DNA from: Clostridia bacterium
GTDB taxonomy: Bacteria; Bacillota_A; Clostridia; Christensenellales; Borkfalkiaceae
Assembly (NCBI GenBank): GCA_017504735.1
Contig: JAFVQP010000167.1
Location: 1 to 33,478 of the forward strand
DNA length: 33,478 nucleotides
Direction of reading: 5' to 3'
Below the pieces are notes generated by a model. The model ran no database searches. It was not told the DNA's origin and saw only the letters and a program-made list of their open reading frames with translations. Both the position numbers and the translations under genes were made by a program. Positions within the stretch are counted from its first letter, which is position 1, and each line of letters opens with the position of its first letter. Positions 14,085 to 21,171 of this stretch are shown piece after piece.

Positions 14085-15404
14085 ATGGCTTTATTCGGTT
14101 CATTATCGGAAAGATTGAATCATATATTTTCAAAATTGACGAAGCGTGGTAAGCTGACCGAGATGGAAATCCGTACGGCGATGCGTGAAGTGCGCGTAGC
14201 TTTGTTAGAGGCAGACGTAAACCTGCGCGTTGCGAAGCAATTTATTGCGGACGTGTCGGAAAAAGCGGTCGGTCAGGAAATTTTATCTTCGTTGAACCCT
14301 GCACAGCAGGTTATCAAAATTGTCAATGAGGAATTGATTGCCCTGATGGGTTCGAAAAATGCGAAGTTAGAGGTTTCCCCGAAACTTCCTACCGTTATTA
14401 TGATGTGCGGTTTGCAAGGTGCGGGTAAAACGACCCTTTGCGGTAAGCTTGCGACCCTCTTGAAAAAGCAGGGCAAACGCCCCTTGTTGGTGGCAGGCGA
14501 TATTTATCGCCCTGCGGCAATTACACAGTTGCAGGTGGTAGGTAAAAACGTGCAGGTGGAAGTGTTTGAAAAGGGTACGCAAAACCCTGTAAAGACGGCA
14601 AAACAAGCCATCGATTACGCGCGTTCGATGAATTATGATACGGTAATCCTCGACACGGCAGGTCGTTTGCAAATTGACGATACGCTGATGCAGGAGCTGG
14701 AAAATATTAAAAAAGAAGTAGAAGTGACGGAGACTTTGCTCGTTGTAGATGCTATGACGGGTCAAGAAGCTGTCAACGTTGCAGATACGTTCAATACTCG
14801 CCTCGATGTGACGGGGGTAATTCTTACCAAGCTTGATGGTGATACGCGCGGCGGTGCGTGCTTGTCCATCAAAGCGGTAACGGGTAAACCCATCAAATTT
14901 ATCGGTGTGGGTGAAAAGATGGGGGATCTGGAACCCTTCTATCCCGACCGTATGGCGTCGAGAATCCTTGGCATGGGCGACGTGCTGTCCTTGATTGAAA
15001 AGGCACAGCAAGCCATCACCGAAGAGGATGCGAAAAAGATGCAGCAAAAAATGCTCGGTAATACCTTTACGTTGACCGATTATCTTGACCAGTTTGCAAT
15101 GATGAAGAAGATGGGCGGCGCATCTGCAATGCTCTCAATGTTGCCTGGCGCAGGGAAATTGAAGGTAAACGAAGGGGATATCGATGAAAAGAAAATCGAA
15201 CGAACCAAGGCGATTATCCTTTCCATGACCAAGCAAGAACGTGACAATCCTTCCATCATCGACAGTAAGAGAAAACGCCGTATTGCGGCAGGCTCTGGTA
15301 CGACGGTGCAAGAAATCAACCAGCTCTTAAAGCAGTTTGAACAAACGAAGATGTTGATGAAACAGTTGAAAGGCGGGAAAGGACGCTTCAAGCTTCCATT
15401 TTAA
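14085..15404 (+). CDS. ffh: Signal recognition particle GTPase Ffh
   Basis: Binds signal sequences on nascent chains and, with 4.5S/6S RNA and FtsY, delivers ribosomes to the Sec translocon. 439 residues: N domain (1-90), G domain with GLQGAGKTTLCGKLA (P-loop), DTAGRLQID and TKLDGDTRGGACLS, then the methionine-rich M domain (about 300-430; KKMQQKMLGNTFTLTDYLDQ, FAMMKKMGG, MLSMLPG). The SRP RNA gene itself is not in the window. AAGGAGAG precedes the ATG. Confidence 0.97.
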   Translation: MALFGSLSERLNHIFSKLTKRGKLTEMEIRTAMREVRVALLEADVNLRVAKQFIADVSEKAVGQEILSSLNPAQQVIKIVNEELIALMGSKNAKLEVSPKLPTVIMMCGLQGAGKTTLCGKLATLLKKQGKRPLLVAGDIYRPAAITQLQVVGKNVQVEVFEKGTQNPVKTAKQAIDYARSMNYDTVILDTAGRLQIDDTLMQELENIKKEVEVTETLLVVDAMTGQEAVNVADTFNTRLDVTGVILTKLDGDTRGGACLSIKAVTGKPIKFIGVGEKMGDLEPFYPDRMASRILGMGDVLSLIEKAQQAITEEDAKKMQQKMLGNTFTLTDYLDQFAMMKKMGGASAMLSMLPGAGKLKVNEGDIDEKKIERTKAIILSMTKQERDNPSIIDSKRKRRIAAGSGTTVQEINQLLKQFEQTKMLMKQLKGGKGRFKLPF

Positions 15405-15411
15405 GTAAATA

Positions 15412-15463
15412 AGCATACCAGGTATGCGTTGACATTACAAAAGCTAACTACGGTGAAAACCGT
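15412..15463 (+). promoter_or_regulatory. rpsP leader with CAGGTATGCGTTGA motif and hairpins
   Basis: GCATACC (15413-15419) and GGTATGC (15421-15427) form a small hairpin carrying CCAGGTATGCGTTGA. A second hairpin, ACGGT-GAAA-ACCGT (15450-15463), has a GNRA tetraloop. GGAGG follows at 15499-15503. This may be a ribosomal-protein autoregulatory leader, but I cannot match it to a known S16 leader class. TTGACA at 15429 lacks a partner -10. Confidence 0.55.
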
Positions 15464-15511
15464 AAATATAGAAAGAAAAAAATTTTTTAAGATACTTTGG
15501 AGGTATTTATT

Positions 15512-15802
15512 ATGGTAAAAATGAGACTTTTCAGAATGGGCGACAAGAAAAACCCTATCTATCGTGTAGTTGTTGTTGATGGCAGAAAGGCTGCTACCGG
15601 CGAATACATTGATTGCGTTGGTCACTACAGACCTACCTGCGACCCTGTAGAACTTGACATCGACGTTGCAAAGGCAAAAGATTGGCTTGCAAAAGGCGTT
15701 CAGCCCACCGAAACCGTTAAGAGCTTGCTTGTAAAAACTGGCGCAATGGAAAAGAGTGCGAAGCTCAGCGCAGCAAAGACCAAGACGAAGAAGAGCAAAT
15801 AA
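15512..15802 (+). CDS. rpsP: 30S ribosomal protein S16
   Basis: 96 residues; MVKMRLFRMGDKKNPIYRVV followed by VVDGRKAATGEYIDCVGHY is the canonical S16 N-terminus. The start at 15512 is chosen because GGAGG lies 8 bases upstream and the family begins with M-V-K-M/I-R-L. The C-terminus is Lys/Ala-rich (SAAKTKTKKSK). First of rpsP-khpA-rimM. Confidence 0.97.
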   Translation: MVKMRLFRMGDKKNPIYRVVVVDGRKAATGEYIDCVGHYRPTCDPVELDIDVAKAKDWLAKGVQPTETVKSLLVKTGAMEKSAKLSAAKTKTKKSK

Positions 15803-15836
15803 TCAGCGGATTATACTGGAAAAATAGGGGTATAGT

Positions 15837-16094
15837 ATGCTGGATTTGATTAAATACATCGTCGGGCAGTTTGCAGAGGATAAGGAAAATATCGAATACG
15901 TGGTTACGGAAAAGGATCGTGTAATCGAGGTAAACGTTATCCTTTCGCCTTCCGATATGGGCAAAGTAATCGGTAAACAGGGTAAAATTGCAAAGGCAAT
16001 GCGCACCATCGTGCGTGCGGCTACTCCTGCAAGCAGCAAGCGTTATGCGATTGAAATCAGCGAACGCGGCGGCGAAACCGTAGATGCTGAATAA
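15837..16094 (+). CDS. khpA: KH-domain RNA-binding protein KhpA
   Basis: 85 residues forming a single KH domain with the GxxG loop as IGKQGK (MGKVIGKQGKIAKAMRTIVRA, residues about 40-60). KhpA (YlqC) dimerises with KhpB/Jag and influences cell elongation and sRNA-mRNA interactions in Firmicutes. The usual neighbour between rpsP and rimM, which supports the call. The C-terminus is slightly longer than usual (SERGGETVDAE). Confidence 0.95.
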   Translation: MLDLIKYIVGQFAEDKENIEYVVTEKDRVIEVNVILSPSDMGKVIGKQGKIAKAMRTIVRAATPASSKRYAIEISERGGETVDAE

Positions 16095-16121
16095 TCGGGC
16101 TGTAGGCTAAAACATTTAGGT

Positions 16122-16153
16122 AAAAAAGGGCTTTTTGATAAAAGCCTTTTTTT
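16122..16153 (+). terminator. Terminator between khpA and rimM
   Basis: AAAAAGGGCTTTT pairs with AAAAGCCTTTTTTT around TGAT, ending in a T tract. It should separate or attenuate rimM, which then relies on readthrough or an unseen promoter. Confidence 0.78.
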
Positions 16154-16171
16154 GCCTTATATGATGAAATC

Positions 16172-16209
16172 GTGGGGGCAGGTGTGCGTTGAATGTAAAT
16201 TTTGCCCTC
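16172..16209 (+). promoter_or_regulatory. CAGGTGTGCGTTGA hairpin element before rimM
   Basis: GGGGGCA (16174-16180) pairs with TGCCCTC (16203-16209). The loop begins GGTGTGCGTTGAATGT, differing by only a few bases from the cdsA element over about 29 bases. Here no T tract follows; the rimM ribosome binding site (AAGGAG) comes 18 bases later. Confidence 0.65.
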
Positions 16210-16235
16210 AAAAATTGATTGGCGAAGGAGAAAGT

Positions 16236-16736
16236 ATGGATCGTTTAATCATAGGCGAAGTATTAAAACCGCAAGGGATTAGAGGGGAACTGAAGGTGAA
16301 AACCTATACCGATTTTCCCGAAGACGTAAAGGAATTTGGGACGGTGTATATCGAAGATAAGCCGTATAAAATTCTTTCCTTCCGTGTCGGTCCTGACGGC
16401 GCGGCGTATCTTGGTTTGCGCGGTATTCCTGACCGCAACGCGGCGGAGCTTTTCCGTGGTAAAAAGATAGAGGGCGATAGAGAGGATGCGCCCCCCTTGG
16501 AAGAGGGCAGACATTATATTGTCGATATCCTCGGTTTAAATTGTGAAACGGAAGCGGGGGAATTTCTTGGCGTTGTCAAACACATTGCAAGCCTTTCCTC
16601 GGACGTTTATACCTTAGAAAAAAATGGGAAGGAAATTTTGTTTCCTTCCGTGAATGGCGTAATTGTTAAATTTGACATTGAAGGCGGTAAAATCATCGTC
16701 AACAAGGAAAAATTTGACCAAATCGCTATATATTAA
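16236..16736 (+). CDS. rimM: 16S rRNA processing protein RimM
   Basis: Assists maturation of the 30S head domain and binds S19. 166 residues: N-terminal RimM barrel (IGEVLKPQGIRGELKVKTYT, then YLGLRGIPDRNAAELFRGKK) and C-terminal PRC-type barrel (HYIVDILGLNCETEAGEFLG, ILFPSVNGVIVKFDIEGGKI). The start at 16236 follows AAGGAG; a longer reading would run through the hairpin element. trmD and rplS, which normally follow, are missing. Confidence 0.95.
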   Translation: MDRLIIGEVLKPQGIRGELKVKTYTDFPEDVKEFGTVYIEDKPYKILSFRVGPDGAAYLGLRGIPDRNAAELFRGKKIEGDREDAPPLEEGRHYIVDILGLNCETEAGEFLGVVKHIASLSSDVYTLEKNGKEILFPSVNGVIVKFDIEGGKIIVNKEKFDQIAIY

Positions 16737-16748
16737 TAAAGGCTCTAC

Positions 16749-16804
16749 CACGGGCGTATGGTTGATTTTTAACCGAAAACCGTGAAAGGATACTCATCAA
16801 CCAT
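16749..16804. other. Competing inverted repeats downstream of rimM
   Basis: ATGGTTGAT (16758-16766) with ATCAACCAT (16796-16804), and CACGG (16749-16753) with CCGTG (16780-16784); the two stems interleave, so they are mutually exclusive in RNA. It has no T tract and no coding potential that I can see. Function unknown. Confidence 0.5.
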
Positions 16805-16825
16805 CTATCGTGACGGTGCCAAAAT

Positions 16826-16859
16826 AAAAACTCCCTCGTATAGACGAAGGAGCTTTTAT
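16826..16859. terminator. Terminator between convergent rimM and thiT
   Basis: AAAACTCCCTCGT pairs imperfectly (one mismatch) with ACGAAGGAGCTTTT. A-rich on one side and T-rich on the other, so it can act on both strands. Confidence 0.65.
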
Positions 16860-16868
16860 GATAGGAGT

Positions 16869-17981
16869 TCATACTCCCTTTTTCAGGAGAGTATGGAATT
16901 TTCGGCTTTCCTTAACAAAGGATTTTGAGGAGAATAACACGACGCCCACAGCGACCGCGATGGCGAGGTCGGGCAGGACGTATCCTGCTTGATAGATGAA
17001 ACTGTACAATGCGGCAGGCGTACCTTCAGGGGCGAAAACGCCAAAAGCGAACGTACCTGAAAGGAAATGCATGCAAAATCTGCCTAACCCTGCAAGGACA
17101 GCGCCTAAGGCGAATTGAAGTTGGGGGATTTTACGCAAGGAAGAATGGTTTGCGAACAATCCAGCCAACCCGATCCAAGCAAAAGCGACAGGATAATCGA
17201 GTAAAAATTGCGCAGGGTGCAGAACGGACGGGTCTTGAAATGCTTGTAACAGTCCGTAGATAAATCCTGCAAAAATTCCCTTTCTTACGCCAAACATATA
17301 GGCGTATATCATAAGCGGAAGCAACGATGCAGGGGTAATGGAACCGCCTTGCGGCAAACGGACGAGCCGCATAAAGGACAGGGCGAAACTCAACGCGATA
17401 CACACAGCGGCGTAGGTGACGCTCTTTGCGTCAAAGTCCCGTTTTTCCTTTTTCCCAAAGAGGAAGGCAAGGATAATGAGCGCCGCTACGGATAAGCCGC
17501 TTGCAACGTATAATGCCGCCGACTGGACGTCCTCGTTGGTAAGCCAGTTGTTTTCAGCGGCGTTTCCGGATGCGAAGTGTACGCCCATACAAATTAAAGT
17601 GGCGATAAATGCACACCCTACAATGGAGCCGAGCGCTATATGCCATACTTTCGTATGCTTTACACGCAATAGAATGGTGCTAAATGCAATGGCGCAAAGT
17701 AAGACGAGGAGCGGGATAAACAGGATTTTTTCGATTCCATCTTCTTGAAGGGAGAGGATGAGGAAGAGGGCGCAAAGGGCGCATGCATAGAGTATAATTG
17801 CAGGGCGCACGATGGTGAAAAAACGCTTTCGATTTTCACCTTTTAAAGCAAACGAGCATACCAGGTATGCGATGACGAGTGAAAAAGACAACCAAATGGC
17901 GATGGAACGCACCGCATTTAACGGTGTATCGAACAGTGTGAAGTACCACGTCCACCCGTCTAGTAGGGAATGAAGAAACAT
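16869..17981 (-). CDS. thiT: ThiT-like thiamine ECF transporter S component with N-terminal membrane extension
   Basis: 370 residues. The start is the ATG at 17981 (MFLHSLLDGW), preceded on the minus strand by AAAGGAGG; an upstream reading to 18074 would run through the riboswitch terminator and is rejected. The C-terminal half (about 185-370) is ThiT: LVRLPQGGSITPASLLPLMIYA, GIFAGFIYGLLQAFQDPSVL and HPAQFLLDYPVAFAWIGLAG, the thiamine-binding region. ThiT binds thiamine and works with the shared EcfA/A'/T module, which is not in this window. The N-terminal 180 residues add five or six hydrophobic segments not found in standard ThiT (about 190 residues). Control by the TPP riboswitch confirms the thiamine link. 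Confidence 0.9.
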   Translation of the reverse strand: MFLHSLLDGWTWYFTLFDTPLNAVRSIAIWLSFSLVIAYLVCSFALKGENRKRFFTIVRPAIILYACALCALFLILSLQEDGIEKILFIPLLVLLCAIAFSTILLRVKHTKVWHIALGSIVGCAFIATLICMGVHFASGNAAENNWLTNEDVQSAALYVASGLSVAALIILAFLFGKKEKRDFDAKSVTYAAVCIALSFALSFMRLVRLPQGGSITPASLLPLMIYAYMFGVRKGIFAGFIYGLLQAFQDPSVLHPAQFLLDYPVAFAWIGLAGLFANHSSLRKIPQLQFALGAVLAGLGRFCMHFLSGTFAFGVFAPEGTPAALYSFIYQAGYVLPDLAIAVAVGVVLFSSKSFVKESRKFHTLLKKGV

Positions 17982-18011
17982 AAAACCTCCTTTTTTCCGT
18001 CGTATGCGTTC

Positions 18012-18046
18012 TGAAAAAGAAAACACCCAACACAAGCGTGTGGGTG
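18012..18046 (-). terminator. Terminator of the TPP riboswitch
   Basis: On the minus strand CACCCA-CAC pairs with GTG-T-TGGGTG, followed by TTTTCTTTTT, between the aptamer and the thiT ribosome binding site. This is the expected expression platform: thiamine pyrophosphate binding favours termination. Confidence 0.8.
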
Positions 18047-18097
18047 CAAACATCCCTTTCACCGTATCATGCAACAGCGTGTAAACGGAAAAACGGT

Positions 18098-18176
18098 TAT
18101 CAATCTCTCGCTCAAGTATTACCTTGCCGATTCAAATGGTATAATCTCAGCCCTTTCGGGCACCCACGACGGATTT
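18098..18176 (-). promoter_or_regulatory. TPP (THI-box) riboswitch aptamer
   Basis: Read on the minus strand the conserved blocks are in order: GGGTGCCC-GAAA-GGGCTGAGAT (complement of about 18145-18165), a short arm, then CAAGGTAATACTTGAGCGAGAGA (complement of about 18103-18125) matching the P4/P5 consensus with GGnUAAUnCnnGCG. Closing helix P1 is short (CAAATC with GATTG). It senses thiamine pyrophosphate and should turn thiT off when vitamin B1 is plentiful. Confidence 0.92.
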
Positions 18177-18192
18177 GTTTAATTGTAAACCC

Positions 18193-18221
18193 ATTATACC
18201 CCATCCAATAGGTTTTGTCAA
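18193..18221 (-). promoter_or_regulatory. Promoter of the riboswitch-thiT unit
   Basis: On the minus strand TTGACA (complement of 18216-18221), 17 bases, TATAAT (complement of 18193-18198). Transcription would begin about 10 bases before the aptamer. Confidence 0.9.
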
Positions 18222-18260
18222 GGGGTAAAATGGATAAAATTTATAAAAGAGGAAAAAAAG

Positions 18261-18845
18261 ATGCGTTACGATTTTTATGCGTATATGGATAGAATGAAGC
18301 ATATCAAGCGTTGGCAGTTGATGTATTCTACCCGCAAAGAGAATATTATGGAGCATTCGCAATCCGTTGCGGTGCTTTCCCACGCGCTCGTTACCATTCA
18401 TAATGAGGTGTATGGCGGAAATGCAGACGTTTTGAAGACGGTTTTGTATGCGATTTACCATGAAACGAGTGAAGTTATGACGGGGGATTTGCCCACGCCG
18501 ATTAAATATTACAACCACAGCATTCAAGGTGCGTATAAGGAATTGGAAAAAAAGGCGTGTGAGAAAATCGTCAGCACTTTGCCTGAAGAGATGAAACCTG
18601 GCATTGCGCCCTACGTGCTTGCGGATGAGGACTGCTTGGAGTCACGTTTTGTGAAGGCGGCGGATCGTTTGGCGGCGTATATCAAGTGCGTGGAAGAATT
18701 GCGTTCGGGCAACAAAGAATTTTCCGAAGCGAAAAAGAGTATTGAGGCAGACTTGCACTCGAAAAATATGCCGGAAGTGGAATATTTCTTCGAACATTTT
18801 ATCCGCTCGTTCGAGTTGACGTTGGACGAGTTAGAGGTGTTTTAA
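18261..18845 (+). CDS. YfbR-like HD-domain 5'-nucleotidase
   Basis: 194 residues. Family sequence throughout: MKHIKRWQLMYSTRKENIMEH with SQSVA, YHETSEVMTGDLPTPIKYYN and VKAADRLAAYIKCVEEL. YfbR dephosphorylates deoxyribonucleoside 5'-monophosphates using one metal held by His (of MEHS), His-Asp and a later Asp (AADRL). Here the His-Asp pair is His-Glu (CAT GAA), a conservative change at a metal ligand. GAGGAAA precedes the start. No convincing promoter of its own: the best TATAAT nearby belongs to the divergent thiT unit. Confidence 0.88.
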   Translation: MRYDFYAYMDRMKHIKRWQLMYSTRKENIMEHSQSVAVLSHALVTIHNEVYGGNADVLKTVLYAIYHETSEVMTGDLPTPIKYYNHSIQGAYKELEKKACEKIVSTLPEEMKPGIAPYVLADEDCLESRFVKAADRLAAYIKCVEELRSGNKEFSEAKKSIEADLHSKNMPEVEYFFEHFIRSFELTLDELEVF

Positions 18846-18938
18846 CTTTCACCTAATTTTCAAACAATCTTAAAAGAATAAACAAAAAAATACTATAATA
18901 TATAGTAGTAGAATTTACTTTCAGGAGTGAATGTGAAG

Positions 18939-20318
18939 ATGAAAAAAATGGTAAAAAGCTTGCTTGCAGGGCTTTGTGCGGTTACGGTGCTTATTGGCAT
19001 GTGTGCGTGCGGTAAAAGTGCGTATGACGTTGCTGTAAAAAATGGTTACCAGGGGACGGAAAAGGAATGGCTTGCAAGTTTGCAAGGCGTTGACGGTAAA
19101 AACGGTGCGGACTTAACCGCGCAAGATATTTATGAAACGGCGGTTCAAAACGGTTACGAAGGGACGTATCTTCAATTTTGCCAAGACGTATTGAAGGTGG
19201 ATTTGCGTGAAAATAACGACGTGGATACCATCGCAAAAAACGTGACCTCGGTTGTGAGTATTTATTGTGGTTTTGCTCAAACTGTACGTGCTAATCCTTG
19301 GACGGTTCAAACGCGTTACTATCCTACGGCGGGCGCTGGGGTTATCATTGACTTAAACCAAGAAACGGGCGATGCGCTGATTGTCACCAACTACCACGTT
19401 ATTTACGATGCGAACAGTGACAGCGCAAGCGGTATTTCCGACTCGATTTACCTTTACACCTATGGTGCGTACAACGCTTTTTCGGGAAACGAATATACCA
19501 CTCCTTATGCGGATACCAAGGGCGACGGCATGAAGGCGACCTACGTTGGCGGTGCGATGGAATACGATATCGCTCTTTTGAGTGTAAAGGGGAGCGAGCA
19601 TTTAAAAACCTGTCTTGCTTCGGCGGCAAAATTTGCAGAATCGGACGAAGTACAGGTAGGGGAAAAGGTGTTTGCCATCGGTAACCCTGACGGCGCAGGG
19701 ATTGCGACGACGGAAGGTATCATTTCCGTAGAATCGGAATATATCCAAATGTCTTCAACGGATGGCTCTTCTACCGTGATACAGTATCGTGTTATGCGTA
19801 CGGACGCAGCGATCAACAGCGGTAACTCCGGCGGTGCGTTGTTTAACTCGCAAGGGGAACTTATTGGTATCACCAATGCGAAAAATGCAAGCTCGCAGGT
19901 GGATAATATGGGTTATGCTTTGCCTAGCTCGCAGGTGAGAAATTTGGCGCAAAACATTTTGGATAACCGCGCGGAACAATGCGCTCGCGTGGCATTGCTT
20001 GGGATTATGGTGCAAACGGTGGATTCGAAAGCCTATTACGATGACCTTGGCAGATTGAAAATTTTAGAAGAATTTGAGGTTGCTACGGTAAATCAAGGCT
20101 CGGCAAACGGCAAGGTGAAGGTTGGCGATAAAATTAAGGGCATCAAAATCAATGATGGCGAATGGGTAAGCTTTACCCGTCAATATCAGCTTATCGACCA
20201 ATTGCTCTGCGTAAGAAAGGGTGACAGTGTTGTCTTGAAGCTGATTGATTCGAACGGCGTTGAGCGTGAAGAAACGATTTTGTTTGACCAGGATGGCTAT
20301 TTTGTAAAATATGACTAA
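18939..20318 (+). CDS. HtrA/DegP-type trypsin-like serine protease lipoprotein
   Basis: 459 residues from the ATG at 18939 (AGGAG 11 bases upstream; in-frame GTG codons at 18927 and 18933 are less likely). Lipoprotein signal with lipobox ending GMCAC. Then two short repeats of a helix-like motif (AYDVAVKNGYQGTEKEWLAS, IYETAVQNGYEGTYLQFCQD; about 28-85), a trypsin-fold domain with catalytic His153 (TNYHVI), Asp210 (EYDIAL) and Ser297 (NSGNSGGALF), and a C-terminal PDZ domain (about 355-455). HtrA proteases degrade or refold damaged exported proteins at the cell surface. A weak promoter (TATAAT at 18894-18899, no good -35) precedes it, with an adjacent ACTATA...TATAGT inverted repeat. Confidence 0.92.
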   Translation: MKKMVKSLLAGLCAVTVLIGMCACGKSAYDVAVKNGYQGTEKEWLASLQGVDGKNGADLTAQDIYETAVQNGYEGTYLQFCQDVLKVDLRENNDVDTIAKNVTSVVSIYCGFAQTVRANPWTVQTRYYPTAGAGVIIDLNQETGDALIVTNYHVIYDANSDSASGISDSIYLYTYGAYNAFSGNEYTTPYADTKGDGMKATYVGGAMEYDIALLSVKGSEHLKTCLASAAKFAESDEVQVGEKVFAIGNPDGAGIATTEGIISVESEYIQMSSTDGSSTVIQYRVMRTDAAINSGNSGGALFNSQGELIGITNAKNASSQVDNMGYALPSSQVRNLAQNILDNRAEQCARVALLGIMVQTVDSKAYYDDLGRLKILEEFEVATVNQGSANGKVKVGDKIKGIKINDGEWVSFTRQYQLIDQLLCVRKGDSVVLKLIDSNGVEREETILFDQDGYFVKYD

Positions 20319-20327
20319 ATAAATTGT

Positions 20328-20358
20328 GAATGCAGGTGAAAACACCTGCATTCTTTTT
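20328..20358 (+). terminator. Strong terminator after the HtrA-type gene
   Basis: An 11-bp perfect stem, GAATGCAGGTG with CACCTGCATTC, an AAAA loop and TTTTT. Confidence 0.93.
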
Positions 20359-20370
20359 ATAAATCGGGAC

Positions 20371-20399
20371 TTGACAAAAAACGCTTTTTATTGTATAAT
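20371..20399 (+). promoter_or_regulatory. Consensus promoter of the 20434-22684 operon
   Basis: TTGACA (20371-20376), 17 bases, TATAAT (20394-20399). Confidence 0.9.
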
Positions 20400-20433
20400 A
20401 AACTTTGTAAATATTGGTGGTCGGGAGGCAGTT

Positions 20434-21171
20434 ATGCGTACGGAAGAATTTATCCAAAAAATTTCAATACAAGCAAAGGATAACGCGCGGTTTGAAGAAT
20501 TGAAGAGAGGGATTCCGCTTGGCGAGGATGCAAACGGAGCAATTGTTTTGGCGCAGAAAAGCGCGCAAACTTATACGGTACGCAATACTTGTGTTACAGG
20601 TGGTAACAAGACGCAATTTATCCGCCGTTTATTGATTTCGCTTTCCTGTATGCATGATACAAACGATGCGTGCTTTGTCGTGCTTTCTCCCTATTTGGAA
20701 TACGGGGAATTGTTGCGTTTGAGCGGTAGTGATTTCACCATTCCCTATATCCGCAAGAAAGAAGACCTTGCCCCTGTCATGAAGACCTTGAAAGAGTTGA
20801 TTTTCATGCGTCAAAACGGCACGGGGTATCCTCGCCTTTTCTTGGTGCTTGACGGTTTGGAAACCTTGGAAGAAGGCAAAACGAATATGGACCTTTCCGA
20901 ATATAGCATCATTTTGGAAATGTTTATGCGTGTACCGAACGTGGACATTATTTGCGGTATGGAATTGGGGCGCAGTATTTTTGCAGGCTGTCCAGGCACC
21001 TTCCTTGGCAGAGGAAATTGTTTGGTAACGGCACGTGAAAACGGAAAAGCGGACGTAACTTACGTCAATGATGACACTTCTTTGACGATGCCTTTGCCGA
21101 TTACCTACTCTAGCGAGCCGGCGGTGATGGAGAGTATTATTTATCTCAATTCCTTACCGACCGAGCGTTGA
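20434..21171 (+). CDS. Hypothetical protein, degenerate P-loop, possibly FtsK/SpoIIIE-like fold
   Basis: 245 residues from the ATG at 20434 (GGGAGG upstream). No signal or membrane segments. IPLGEDANGAIVLAQKSAQT (about 30-49) followed by VTGGNKTQFIRRLLISLS resembles the strand-P-loop-helix start of FtsK/SpoIIIE motor domains, but the loop TGGNKT lacks the full GxxGxGK[ST] pattern. RLFLVLDGLETLEEG looks like a Walker B strand (hydrophobic run then D). This suggests a P-loop fold that may have lost ATP binding. I do not recognise a specific family. Its stop overlaps the start of mutY, so it is part of that operon. Confidence 0.7.
   Translation: MRTEEFIQKISIQAKDNARFEELKRGIPLGEDANGAIVLAQKSAQTYTVRNTCVTGGNKTQFIRRLLISLSCMHDTNDACFVVLSPYLEYGELLRLSGSDFTIPYIRKKEDLAPVMKTLKELIFMRQNGTGYPRLFLVLDGLETLEEGKTNMDLSEYSIILEMFMRVPNVDIICGMELGRSIFAGCPGTFLGRGNCLVTARENGKADVTYVNDDTSLTMPLPITYSSEPAVMESIIYLNSLPTER

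Noticed and set aside
15429..15457. Promoter inside the rpsP leader (TTGACA at 15429)
   Set aside because: No -10-like hexamer occurs 16-18 bases downstream; the bases belong to the conserved GCGTTGA motif.
17982..18074. Upstream in-frame start for thiT at 18074
   Set aside because: That stretch is the riboswitch expression platform with its terminator; a strong AAAGGAGG sits before the ATG at 17981.
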